A stretch of DNA of 64,000 bases from assembly GCA_020746875.1 (NCBI GenBank), contig JAGTJL010000003.1, forward strand, positions 372,001 to 436,000, written 5' to 3'. The notes beneath the pieces were generated by a model. It saw only the letters and a list, made by a program, of their open reading frames with translations, made no database searches and was not told the origin of the DNA. The first letter of the stretch is position 1. Every line of letters starts with the position of its first letter. Both the position numbers and the translations under genes were made by a program. Of this stretch, positions 1 through 11,264 are shown piece by piece. This stretch comes from Rhexocercosporidium sp. MPI-PUGE-AT-0058. Its lineage: Eukaryota > Ascomycota > Leotiomycetes > Helotiales.

Positions 1-1659
1 GAGAGATGAGATCGCGGGAACGATGTTGATCGGGCCTATAGGGTGCCGGCTGGCATACTTGTTTTGGTTGTACGCCGCGAATGGGGACGGAGTTTCGATC
101 GAAGAGAGTTGGCTGGCTGGGTCGAGTCGAGCTGCGAGCAATGAAGATGTGCTCGGGACAGGACAGGACGAGACAGGCAAGCAGGCAAGACAAGGTAAGG
201 TAAGGCAAGGCAACAAACAAGACAAGATAAGGCAGCTGGCAGTAACAGGCGGTTTGGCAGACAGGTGTGTGTCGTGTCGTGTCGTTCAAGCAAGGCCAGG
301 CCAAGGGTGGTAAGGGCTGGTAGGTTGGACTGTAAGTCTGTCTGTAAGTCTGTACTGTAAGTGGAAGAGTGGCTTCGGTTCCTGTGGTTGGAATTTCACT
401 TTATGCGGGCCCGCTACGACCCTGCACCAACACCAACGGAGGCGATGCGAGTCTGACAGGGGGAGAAGAGGCAGAGAGAGAGAGAGAGAGAGCTTTTGAT
501 AGGGGCTGCTACTCCATACAAAGGACAGTACATACGGTACTGTAGGTTGGAATTAGTATTCATTCTCTACTCGACGATCCAAAGTCGAACTTGATCAAAG
601 CTTATTCGAAGGTTTCATCCGACTCCATAACCTCCTGTGAGCTTTCTCACCGGCTCTATTAGCCAATCAAGACCCTCCGTTCAGAGTATTCCACAGTCGA
701 GTGGATACGGCGGTAGGTATTGCAGATAATCCGAGCAGCTTGTTTGATCTGCGCTCGTCTCGTATAAGAAAGATTAGCCTAGGCTCGGCAAGCCAGACAA
801 ACGACAAAACAAACGTCTTCTACCCATAGCCCAAAGACACGCCGCCCAACACTCCCCCATCTCTACTCCTCCTCCTCGTGACAATTATCAAGTGGCAGCA
901 TTGCCGAGATGGCTTGTTGAAAAATAGATTACAATATAAGAAGTGCTGCGCGGACCTCATTGGAGCAACTGATGTTCCCGACACGTCTGCCCATTACTCC
1001 GCACAACATTATGCTATTATGCTAGCTTCTAGAAAACCCTCCTGGTCTGCGGAGTATTTTCGAAGTGAGTACCCTACAGTACATGTAACCTCGTATATAT
1101 TCTGCGGCTTGGCAGTTGCACCCTGACACTATGGAAGTGGTGACACTCTACGGAGTATGTGTCCGTCCCCTGTATCACGCTTCCGTTTTGGGACGTTTGG
1201 AATCATTTATATACCCATCGAGTTCACTACCCCACTGCCCCTGTTCGACGGTCGTGGCGCTTGTCGGAAACCCTGCGCGCGCGCCATCAATCGTCCTAAC
1301 TCGAGTATGTAAACAGGATGAACCCTTGCCGGTTGTTTCGGGTTCGCGGGTTCCTGGCCACAGACCGTCATAGGAGGGGAACATGAAAAGTATTCCTCTA
1401 CTCATCCTTGTCTCCCCGCGAAATGATATACAGTACTGTACTCAAGTGTTCTGAAGTATATATAAGAGTAGTTGGAACGCTCAAGTATCGTCCCATCTTG
1501 CTCAGCAGTGCAGATTCTCTTCATCTCTCAACTTCCAATTCCATCTCGGCTGGCCGTCAACCTTCTCTTCACAGTACATCTATCCCAAGCTTCAAAGTCT
1601 CCTTCTCCACCACCTCATCACGCAAGAACAAAAACCGAAATACTCCCTCTTCCACCAAA
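1..1659. other. Intergenic, no gene seen; simple repeats
   Basis: I see no convincing gene here; open frames on both strands are short and low in coding character. The stretch holds degenerate AAGGTAAGGC-type purine repeats around 180-235, TCTGTAAG repeats around 330-360 and a GA dinucleotide run near 473-492. Palindromic TACAGTACTGTA-like words recur near 526-545, 1075 and 1431. The right part is the promoter and CT-rich leader of the small secreted protein gene that starts at 1660. Confidence 0.5.
1457..1465 (+). promoter_or_regulatory. TATA-like box of the small secreted protein gene
   Basis: TATATATAA lies about 195 bp before the ATG at 1660 and is followed by a pyrimidine-rich leader (about 1500-1655). 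The same layout, TATATAA about 190 bp upstream, is seen before the cysteine-rich secreted protein at 61625. It is a position-based inference; no transcript data are available. Confidence 0.4.
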
Positions 1660-1946
1660 ATGCTCGCCAAAACCCTCTACCTCCTGGCTTTCGCAGCTCT
1701 AGCCATGGCCGCACCCCAGCGCAAGAAAGACGACAACTCCAAACAACAGGCCCGCATCGCGCAGCTCCGTGCCCAGGGCCTTAACTGCAACGAGTCCTTC
1801 AACAGTGGTGGCACCTTCGTCTGCACCGACGGCTTCGGTGGTGACTGGTTAGTGCATCCACCCTGACGTCTACTATCCCCAAGAACTAACCGTGGCATCT
1901 GAACAGCTTCATCAACGTCTTCGGAGAAGGTAACTGCCTGATCTAG
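1660..1946 (+). CDS. Small secreted protein, 75 aa, four cysteines
   Basis: Two exons, 1660-1847 and 1907-1946, separated by a 59-bp intron with a CTAAC branch site. The ATG was chosen because it opens a clear signal peptide (residues 1-18, leucine/alanine-rich, ending AMAAP). The mature part begins with a very basic QRKKDD stretch and a charged helix-like segment (KQQARIAQLRAQ). A glycine-rich tail follows with four cysteines (motifs NCNE, VCT, DCF, NCL); the last two are supplied by joining exon 2. An in-frame stop in the intron would otherwise end the protein just after the third block. I do not recognise the family. Size, signal peptide and an even cysteine number fit an apoplastic effector-like or antimicrobial-type small protein, but this is inference. 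Confidence 0.65.
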
Positions 1947-2524
1947 AGGCTACGCCTGTGCGGCCGCGACGGACACGGAGGGGTCCCTGGAAGCCGGCAA
2001 ATGGAAAAGGAGTGGAGGGGGTTGTAGTGTTGTTTCTTGTACATTTCGTCCCTACGGTTTAGCCGTAAATGAGGCCCACTACTGGAGAAGATTCTCAACT
2101 TTTATGACCATGTCACTCACTGTTTTTCTTCTTCCTGTGAATGGACTGTGTGAAGCGTTCAATCTGCACCAAGTAGCCCGGTGTCGGTCTCAAGGGTTCT
2201 CCCTAGTACTTGAGGGGGGCTTTTCGATGGCGCTAGACATACTTACAAAGAGGTAAAATCAGCCTCGCTAAACACTAATGGCTTCTAGATCGAGGAAGTC
2301 TCATGATAGCATCAGTCAGACTCTCGTTTCCCTTCCGCTCAGTACAAAATAACCGTCGAACCGAGAGTGTAAACAAGGTCTTACTTTTAGCCGTCTTCGA
2401 AAAGCCAACGATAGAAAACTCACTAAAATTCATCTGCACATCAACATCCTAGAAAGATTCAACGCCTTCAATTCATCTATACTCACATATGTACACATCA
2501 TCCTCCCCTCCCTTTTCTCCCTCT
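1947..2524. other. Convergent intergenic region
   Basis: This 578-bp stretch lies between the 3' ends of the small secreted protein gene and the dihydroorotate dehydrogenase gene. It should hold the two 3' UTRs. No coding region, RNA gene or repeat was recognised. Confidence 0.5.
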
Positions 2525-4141
2525 CTACCTCCTCTCAATCTCCTCACTCATCTCCTTCTTAATCCTGGTAATCGTTCCCGATCCTCCATAAACAAGCGCC
2601 GTATAAACCTGTGCCACACTCGCGCCCGCATTGAGGATCTCCAAGGCCTGCTTTCCATTCGTGATACCACCCGTCGCGAAGATGACTTTCTGTTCATGCG
2701 GTTTCCCGCGAACAGAATCTTGAGCACCCGACACCGCCGCTGACACGGCGCTGGTCACGACTTCTTTAGCTGATTCGAGCTTCTCAGCGATGTTGGCGCC
2801 GGGTTCATCGCTAGAGGAGAGACCAGCGACGGGTTTCGATGGTTGTTCTGTTTCTGTGGGTTTGGCGGGTTCTGGAGGTGGGCCTTGGTCGAGGAGTTGT
2901 CTGTAGCGTTTTACCAGTCCTAAGGTTCTCTCGAACATGTGTGGTCCGGATAGGCCTCCCTTCTCGTTGAGCACCGCTTTCTCCTTTGGTGTCAAAGGGA
3001 CGTCTCTGGGGAGAATATTATCTCTTCGATTTGTCGTGTTTCCGACAATTACTCCATCAACGCCACTCTTCCAGATAGCCTCCACAATCTCCTCAATCTG
3101 CTCATCTTGATCTTCGTCTGGTGAGACCTTAACCATAACCTTCGGCGGGGATTTCCTCCTCGCCGTCTTCGCAGCTCCAACCACACCCTCCAGAATTCTA
3201 GTTAGAGGTTCTACCCTCTGCAGAGTCCGTAAACCGGGGGTATTCGGACTGCTAACATTGACGACTAGAATATCCGCATAAGGAGCCAGCCTCTCAACAC
3301 AGTAAACATAATCCCTCTTCACAGCCTCAATATCATCATCCTTCGTATCCTTATTCTTCGCAACTTGCACCAAGAGCATCTTCCCCTCCGTCAGACTCCC
3401 CGGTGGCACACCCGCACCGCCATTCAACACGAAATCCTCAGCATCGTTTCCAATTCCATAGCCGCTACGGAACGCAAATGCGCGAACCCGTTCCCGTAAC
3501 CTCCTAGCCATATCATCCGCTCCTTTCGAGTTCAATCCATACCGATTGATCATCGAGTTCCGACTAGGCAGTCTGAAGACTCGCGGCTTTGGGTTTCCAT
3601 CCTGAGGTAAAGGCGTCGTTCCTCCAACCTCCACAATCGCCGGACCAAGTGCGAATAACGCATCCGGAACCTCAGCTAGCTTATCGATTCCCGCGGAAGT
3701 CCCAATTGGATTCTGTAACTTTTGTCCATATACCACGACACTCAGATCCGACTCTTCTTTCTTCGAGCCTCGCTCCCGAGGGTGCATGTTCATGGAATAT
3801 AGAGCTTTGAGGGCTTTCGTGCCGGCATGATGCGCATCCTCTGCATCGGGATATACCCACCGCAGAGTGGGAACCACGAGCCATTGATGCACACTCGCTC
3901 GCGTATCGGTGATATACAGGTAGCTGAAGACAGCAAATAGAGAAAGCGAAGTGCCGTACAGTAGGTTCTTGAGGCGGGTGACGAGGGATCTGGCGTCTGC
4001 TGCTGTTGCTGCTGTCGTTGACGCGGGGCGAGAAAACTGGACGGCTGCTCGCGGGAGGAGAGTCGTACGCGATTGAGAGAGGAGGATACGTCGAGTTGGG
4101 GTTCGCGAGAAGCGCAGGAGTCGGAGTGAGGTTGGCGCCAT
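2525..4141 (-). CDS. Dihydroorotate dehydrogenase, mitochondrial class 2
   Basis: Intronless, 538 aa from the ATG at 4141, which has a better context and starts a typical mitochondrial presequence (MAPTSLRLLRFSRTPTRR). An ATG 12 codons upstream is possible. A single hydrophobic helix follows (about residues 53-72, LLYGTSLSLFAVFSYLYI), as expected for the inner-membrane, quinone-linked class. The enzyme oxidises dihydroorotate to orotate in pyrimidine synthesis, using FMN. Family signatures include IGTSAGIDK, the catalytic-serine region NVSSPNTPGLR, KVSPDEDQ, VGNTTNRR, and the FMN-phosphate site ATGGITNGKQALE. Between the LVKRYRQLL helix and VIFATGG is an insertion of about 85 residues rich in P, E, S and A, which the bacterial and animal enzymes lack. 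The gene is divergent from quinolinate phosphoribosyltransferase. Confidence 0.95.
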   Translation of the reverse strand: MAPTSLRLLRFSRTPTRRILLSQSRTTLLPRAAVQFSRPASTTAATAADARSLVTRLKNLLYGTSLSLFAVFSYLYITDTRASVHQWLVVPTLRWVYPDAEDAHHAGTKALKALYSMNMHPRERGSKKEESDLSVVVYGQKLQNPIGTSAGIDKLAEVPDALFALGPAIVEVGGTTPLPQDGNPKPRVFRLPSRNSMINRYGLNSKGADDMARRLRERVRAFAFRSGYGIGNDAEDFVLNGGAGVPPGSLTEGKMLLVQVAKNKDTKDDDIEAVKRDYVYCVERLAPYADILVVNVSSPNTPGLRTLQRVEPLTRILEGVVGAAKTARRKSPPKVMVKVSPDEDQDEQIEEIVEAIWKSGVDGVIVGNTTNRRDNILPRDVPLTPKEKAVLNEKGGLSGPHMFERTLGLVKRYRQLLDQGPPPEPAKPTETEQPSKPVAGLSSSDEPGANIAEKLESAKEVVTSAVSAAVSGAQDSVRGKPHEQKVIFATGGITNGKQALEILNAGASVAQVYTALVYGGSGTITRIKKEMSEEIERR

Positions 4142-4379
4142 GGTTGAGAGCCCAATTGAGAGGTTGTGGCTCTTCAATTGCTGCTTGGTTGAATGGTCGA
4201 ACCAGGCACTGCACGTCTAGCTGTTGGATCTTGAGGTCTGGAATGCTAGCTAGCCAATAGCGGGGCGCTGATCTTATTACATAATCTGATCAGCCTCGTC
4301 GTTACCCCTCCATCACTTCCACCAAAATACTAAACCCAAACTCCAACGTTCATAAAGCAACCAAAAAAGAAAAAGGACG
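4142..4379. promoter_or_regulatory. Shared divergent promoter of DHODH and QPRTase genes
   Basis: Only 238 bp separate the two start codons, so both promoters must overlap. The half next to QPRTase is pyrimidine/A-rich (CAACGTTCATAAAGCAACCAA) and GATC/AATC words occur near 4271-4292. No specific binding site can be assigned from sequence alone. Confidence 0.6.
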
Positions 4380-5322
4380 ATGGCGTCTCAATACGGAAAC
4401 CCGGCAGACCTGCTGCCAGTCCACTGGAAATCTCAAATCACAGCCTGGTTCGCAGAAGATACGCCCTCCTTCGACTACGGCGGTTTCGTCGTCGGCGACA
4501 GCGAACGAACCGCCACCTTATACGGGAAATCGCGCGGAATCCTCGCAGGCGTCCCATTTTTCGATGAAGTATTCGCACAAGCTGGATGTACAGTGAAATG
4601 GCACCTGCAAGAAGGGGCAGTGGTTGATCCTGGAACTGCGGGGAAAGTTGCGGTGGCTACTGTCACTGGCCCGGTGCGGAAACTGCTACTTGGAGAGCGC
4701 GTTGCGCTAAATACGCTGAGTCGGTGTTCTGGCGTGGCGACTAAATCGAGGGCTGTGGATGAGCTGGTTAGGAAGGCGGGGTATAAAGGCATATTAGCTG
4801 GGACAAGGAAGACGACGCCGGGGTTCAGGTTAGTAGAGAAGTATGGCATGTTGGTTGGTGGTGTGGATGGACATCGACATGATTTGTCGAGTTTGATTAT
4901 GTTGAAGGATAATCATATTTGGGCAAAGGGGAGTATTACCGAGGCTGTCCGGGCGGCGAAGTCGGTGGGTGGCTTTGCGTTGAAGATTGAAGTCGAGGTG
5001 GATAGTGAGAAGGATGCTGATGAGGCAATTGCCGCGGGGGCGGATATTATTATGTTGGACAATTTTGATGGAGAAGGGCTGAAGGTTGCGGCGCAGAGTA
5101 TTAAGCAGAGATGGGCTGGGAAGAGGGAGTTCTTGCTTGAGTGTAGTGGGGGTTTGACTGCGGAGAATGTTGGGACTTATATCAATAATGGTGAGTCAAG
5201 AAAGGATCTCTGTTCCCCAGTGCTAACTTCGTATCCAAGATATCGACATCATCTCGACGAGTTCCATACACCAAGGTGTACCGCACGTAGATTTCTCGTT
5301 GAAGATAGATCATGCGCCTTAG
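4380..5322 (+). CDS. BNA6: Nicotinate-nucleotide pyrophosphorylase (quinolinate phosphoribosyltransferase)
   Basis: Exons 4380-5190 and 5240-5322 (49-bp intron) encode 297 aa, the usual length. The enzyme makes nicotinate mononucleotide from quinolinate and PRPP in de novo NAD synthesis, normally as a cytosolic dimer/hexamer. Seen motifs: [14 protein letters not shown], the substrate-binding [36 protein letters not shown] and IIMLDNF. Splicing out the intron is needed to restore the conserved C-terminal [14 protein letters not shown] segment; without it the frame runs into unrelated sequence. It shares a promoter with the pyrimidine gene to its left. Confidence 0.95.
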
Positions 5323-5609
5323 TTTGAACATCACACCACATATATATGTAAAATAATATTTGCAAAAGTATTTGATGGTTCAAATGCAACGCTTAGCAGA
5401 GTTAAGGTGTCTGCCCGTTAAATCTATGTAAGATTGAAGTATTTCCCATGAAGAAAGCACCGCAAAAGAAACTTTTGTATTATCATCAACATCATCTGTC
5501 CATCCACTCCCGTCACCATCATGGTATCATAGCAATCATTTCCAATGATTTCCTCAACCCCGTTCCAATCCATCACCGCCATCCCCTAGAAGGAAACGAG
5601 ACAACCACC

Positions 5610-7027
<1,418 letters not shown>

Positions 7028-7824
7028 CTTTGATGAAGAGAAAGTTGAAAGAGGGCGGTTTCGGAAAGGGTTGTGTATTGTAGAAGGAGTTGGAATAGAA
7101 GACCTGTAGCTTTTATGAGGATATCGACCGAGAGTTGTACGGTATGAAGGAAGAATGGAGCAGGAAGTGAAGTGGAAAGAGAATATGGAGGGGTAGACGA
7201 GGCAATTCACGGGACGCATGAAAAGTGATTTTTTTTCTTTTGGGTGACGGGCTTCCGATCGCATTGCAGCCCGACCGGACTTGGCTGGCGAACAAATCAT
7301 AACACAGCCATGCAGGGCAGGTGTGCTGGGTGGGCAAATTGTGGGACGGACTGTTTTACGAATTTACCCCTCCAAGCAAGGTACTGGGAGGGGGACTCTA
7401 GATGATTCATTCTGTGCAAATAGTATAATAATAAGGCAGATTTCGAACTTGTAGGTTCATGAAGAGAATCCTCAGTATGGTTCAAATTGTGACTTATATG
7501 ATAAAGGCTGCCCTGGAGCTAGGGTGATCTAGGTATATGAGGTACTTCGTAGCCTTGCCTGGGTCTCACTCTATCTCGCCTAAAAGGGGAAGGTCAGTAA
7601 TCAATGGCGCAACAAGGGTTGTTCCACACTACACACTACCTAGGTACCGTCTCTCTCCGTTTCTAGAGCCTCGTCTTGCCCTCTCTCCCCCACCATCCCA
7701 ATTATCTTATCACTTTCCAACCTTCTGTCTTTTCTATTTCTTCACAAGTAGTTTCAATACTTGCAATAATACTACACCTACCTACCATTTGCTTTTCAGC
7801 CTTACTGTCCCCTCTGACCCCGCC
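7028..7824. promoter_or_regulatory. Divergent intergenic region of SPE3 and NPT1
   Basis: 797 bp separate the start codons of spermidine synthase (minus) and nicotinate phosphoribosyltransferase (plus). The segment contains CT-rich leaders on each side. I see no extra gene and no distinct repeat. Confidence 0.5.
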
Positions 7825-9270
7825 ATGGACTTCAATAGCTCTTCTCCCTTCCCGGAGGGAGTCATCTCCTTCCTGGATACCGATCTCTACAAGCTCACCA
7901 TGCAATGCGCCGTCCTAAAGTATTTCCCTAAAGTCGAAGTCACGTATGCCTTCAAAAACAGAACTCCAGAAAAGAAGCTGTCGCGAGAAGCCTTCCTCTG
8001 GCTACAGGCCCAGATCAACAGTAGGTGGCTCTCGTTTGTCTAACCCAGCCCCATACTAAACGCACAAACAGAGCTTGGAAACATCGCTCTCTCCAACGAC
8101 GAATTGCGCTTCCTCCAGTCGACGTGCAAGTACCTGAACAAGCCATATCTCGATTTTCTCAAAGAATTCCGACTGAACCCACGCGAGCAAGTCGTAGCCT
8201 CGTTCACGGCTGAGAATGACACGGGAAGTGGTAGCGATATTGGGGAGGTCTACCTGCATATCAAGGGGCTATGGGTTGAGACAATTCTCTATGAGATCCC
8301 GCTCCTGGCTCTGACCAGTGAGGCATACTTCAAGTTCATGGATACGGATTGGACATATGATGGGCAGGAGGAGAAGGCTTTTGGAAAGGGAATGCGCCTC
8401 TTGGAAGCAGGCTGTGTGGTATCGGAGTTTGGTACAAGACGGAGAAGAGACTACCATACGCAGGCGCTGGTATTTCGTGGACTTGTCAAGGCAAAGAAGG
8501 AGGGCGTGGCCAAGGGCTTGACTGGTCAAGTCTCGGGAACAAGTAACGTTCACTTGGCTATGAGATTTGGAATACCTCCAATTGGCACCGTCGCACACGA
8601 GTGGTTCATGGGAGTTGCGGCCATTACTGGAGACTATGAGTCGGCCACGAAGGCAGCACTCAGCTACTGGGTCGGTTGTTTTGGTGAAGGGGTTCTGGGA
8701 ATTGCCCTTACAGACACATTTGGCACGCCGATCTTCCTGAGGGCTTTCAACGAGCCTATCGGTGAATTGCCCAAGCCAGCACTGTCTGATGCTACGGATG
8801 CGTCGGACGCATCGGACGGCGCTACTATCTCAACCAAGACTTTCGCAGAGGTGTTTACTGGTGTTCGGCAAGATTCTGGAGACCCCGCTAGCTTTGTCAA
8901 GGTGATGCGAGAGTTTTACGACAAGGCTGGCATCACATCGAAGAAGACCATCGTTTTCTCAGACTCCTTGAATATTGATCTGTGTCTGGAGTACAAGAAG
9001 ATCTCAGAAGAAGCTGGCTTCAACTGTTCATTCGGTGTTGGGACATTCTTCACAAATGACTTCCTCCACCTCAAGACTGGCAAGAAGTCAACTCCACTCA
9101 ACATTGTCATCAAGTTGAGCTCGGCTGCTGGAAACCAGGCGATCAAGATCAGTGACAATATTGGTAAGAATACTGGCGATCAGGAGACAGTCAAGAAGGT
9201 CAAGAAGGAGCTCGGTTACGAAGAGAAGGACTGGAGCCTGGGTGACGAGGCTCACAGATGGGAGAAGTGA
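7825..9270 (+). CDS. NPT1: Nicotinate phosphoribosyltransferase
   Basis: Exons 7825-8020 and 8072-9270 (51-bp intron) encode 464 aa. It converts nicotinate to nicotinate mononucleotide in the Preiss-Handler salvage route to NAD. Motifs include FLDTDLYKLTMQ at the N-terminus, the substrate-site TSNVHLAMRFGIPP, the TVAHEWFMG block containing the phosphorylated-histidine region, VRQDSGDP and VFSDSLN. The family core is interrupted by a short acidic repeat (DATDASDASDGA) about two thirds of the way along, probably a surface loop that grew by slippage. Together with the quinolinate enzyme 3 kb away, both routes into the NaMN pool are encoded here. Confidence 0.95.
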
Positions 9271-9739
9271 GCATGCATGGATTGGATCTAACTCGCATTG
9301 AGATGGGAATATCTTGGGAATTGCATTGAACGGCGTCTTTTTGAATTAGAGAGCTTCTGTGGAATGCCACAGCTGTAGCTCACGGCTACCAGGTTCATGA
9401 TACAGGGGCATTGTTACAATACCCAAGGAGTTGTCATGAGAGGCCCTCAATGACTGTTATGGTATTGAGAATGAAACGTCAAGTTGTTCTCGTGGAAAGT
9501 TCATTTACTGTTCAAATAAGAGAAGAGGATTTGATGTCAAGATGAGCGAAATGAAGAGGAGATGGCATTGGGTGGTGGGGGATGCAAGGCTGACAACGCC
9601 CTGCACGTCCGCATCTGCAAGGCTGCGAAAATATCTTCCTTGGCGTGTTCCGTTCGCGACGTCCCCTGAAAGTAAAGCCTTTCCCTAGACATCCACAATT
9701 ATCAATCACAACCCAATTCCACTTCCTCAACAAATAAAA
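9271..9739. other. Intergenic between NPT1 and SAM37-like gene
   Basis: This 469-bp tandem intergenic stretch should contain the NPT1 3' UTR and the promoter of the downstream gene. No coding signal was found. Confidence 0.5.
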
Positions 9740-11264
9740 ATGCTTGAGCTACACGTCTGGGGCCCAGCGTTTGGCCTTCCATCAATTGATGCACATTGCC
9801 TAGCAGCAATAGCATATCTACAACAAGCTGTCCCTCGAGGACAATGGCAACTCATAGCAAGCAGTGATCCAGGCTTAAGTCCCTCCAGTATGTCCCCACC
9901 CACTGGCTCTTAAATCGAAGAATTAGTAGACTAACTGTTGTTAAGATACGCTTCCTGCGCTACGAAATGGAGATATATGGATTGGTGGGTTCCGAAACAT
10001 CTTTCACTATCTTGCGCAGTTCTCGGCGGGGGAATGGATATTAGATGCTGGATTGCCAGAGCAGGAGAGTGCGGATTGTATCGCGTAAGCTTTCTTCCCT
10101 TCCCTTGGTCTTCTCCTCCTTTTCTCTTGAATTACCTCAAAAAAGAGCTAACTCGCCCCCAGATTCTCCTCCTTCGTCGAATCTCACGGCCAACCCCTTC
10201 TCGACCTCTCCCTCTACGTCTCCTCCCAAAACTACACCACTACGACCCGCCCCCTCTACAACACAATCCAACCCTTCCCACTCCCCTATCTCACCCCTCC
10301 CTCCCTCCGCGCCGCCGCCAAACTCCGCACCGCGCACCTCGGCCTCTCCTCCCTCGATATCGACACCGATGGGCCCCCACCAACTGAACCCTCCATCATC
10401 CCAACCAGCCTCCGCAAGCCCAAAACAACAATCTCAAGCATCCTCGCCGCATCCCCTGAAACAAGCGCACAGATCCGTTTATCGGCCCTCGCGGTAGATT
10501 TCTTCGAGCCTCTCCATCATTTAAGGCGCAAGAAAGCGTTCTTAGTTTCAGATACGCAGTTCTCGAGTTTAGATTGCCTGGCGCTGGGATATCTGGCATT
10601 GATGCTCGTACCGGAGTTACCACAGCCCTGGCTCTCTAGGACGATGAGGGAGAAATTCCCAGGGTTGTGTGGGTGGACGGAGGAGTTGTGCAAAACGGTG
10701 TTTGGGAAGGAGAAGGTTACGCTTGAGGATGCGTTTCTTGGTACTTCTTCCAGTCAAAGTTCAAGTAAGGATTCGGAGCTGGATGTTAGGTTGAAAAGGT
10801 TGAGGGGGAGAGGGCATCTACCGTGGAGACCGCCGTATAATAGAGGCGTGACGGATGTGGGTGGTGTGTTTTTGTCGGGGGTGGTGGAGTCTGTTCCTGT
10901 TCTTGGGGGGTTGGGCAGAAGTACGAGGATGAGGAGTCGTAGTAGTGGTGGTAAGATGGTGGGTGAGGTGGAGGGGCAGGCCTCGTCCGCATGGACGTAT
11001 TTGGGGTTGGTGGGGAGTGTGATTGTAGGATTGGGGATGGGGGTTGGATATTTGTTGCATCAGGGTGTTATCTCGATTCCGGGGGAGGAGTCGGAGAGGC
11101 GGAGGGAGGTATCGAGTGATATGGGTCATCTTGGCGAGGCCTTGGGCTTTTATGGGAACCAGACGGATATGATGGCTCAGAGGCAGAGGGCGATAGAGGG
11201 CGAACCCCACGGAGAGCCAGTCGTCGAAGTCGAGGTTGGCGATGGCATGAAGGGCGGAAGGTAG
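9740..11264 (+). CDS. Mitochondrial SAM complex subunit, SAM37/metaxin-like
   Basis: Exons 9740-9887, 9946-10084 and 10163-11264 give 462 aa. The start is fixed by the family N-terminus MLELHVWGPAFGLPSID followed by CLAAIAYLQ, a glutathione-S-transferase-like thioredoxin fold start. Exon 2 carries LPALRNGDIWIGGFRNI, and exon 3 the helical metaxin/GST-C-like part (DCLALGYLALML, PWLSRTMRE). A single transmembrane helix lies near residues 375-394 (YLGLVGSVIVGLGMGVGYLL) with a short tail. The SAM complex inserts beta-barrel proteins into the outer mitochondrial membrane. Family assignment is from these landmarks only. A long alternative frame at 10045-10497 is a shadow caused by the proline/serine-rich codon usage of exon 3. 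Confidence 0.85.

Noticed and set aside
10045..10497. Plus-strand 150-codon proline/serine-rich open frame
   Set aside because: Shadow of the SAM37-like exon 3, whose frame continues to the family C-terminus; codon bias makes all frames open.
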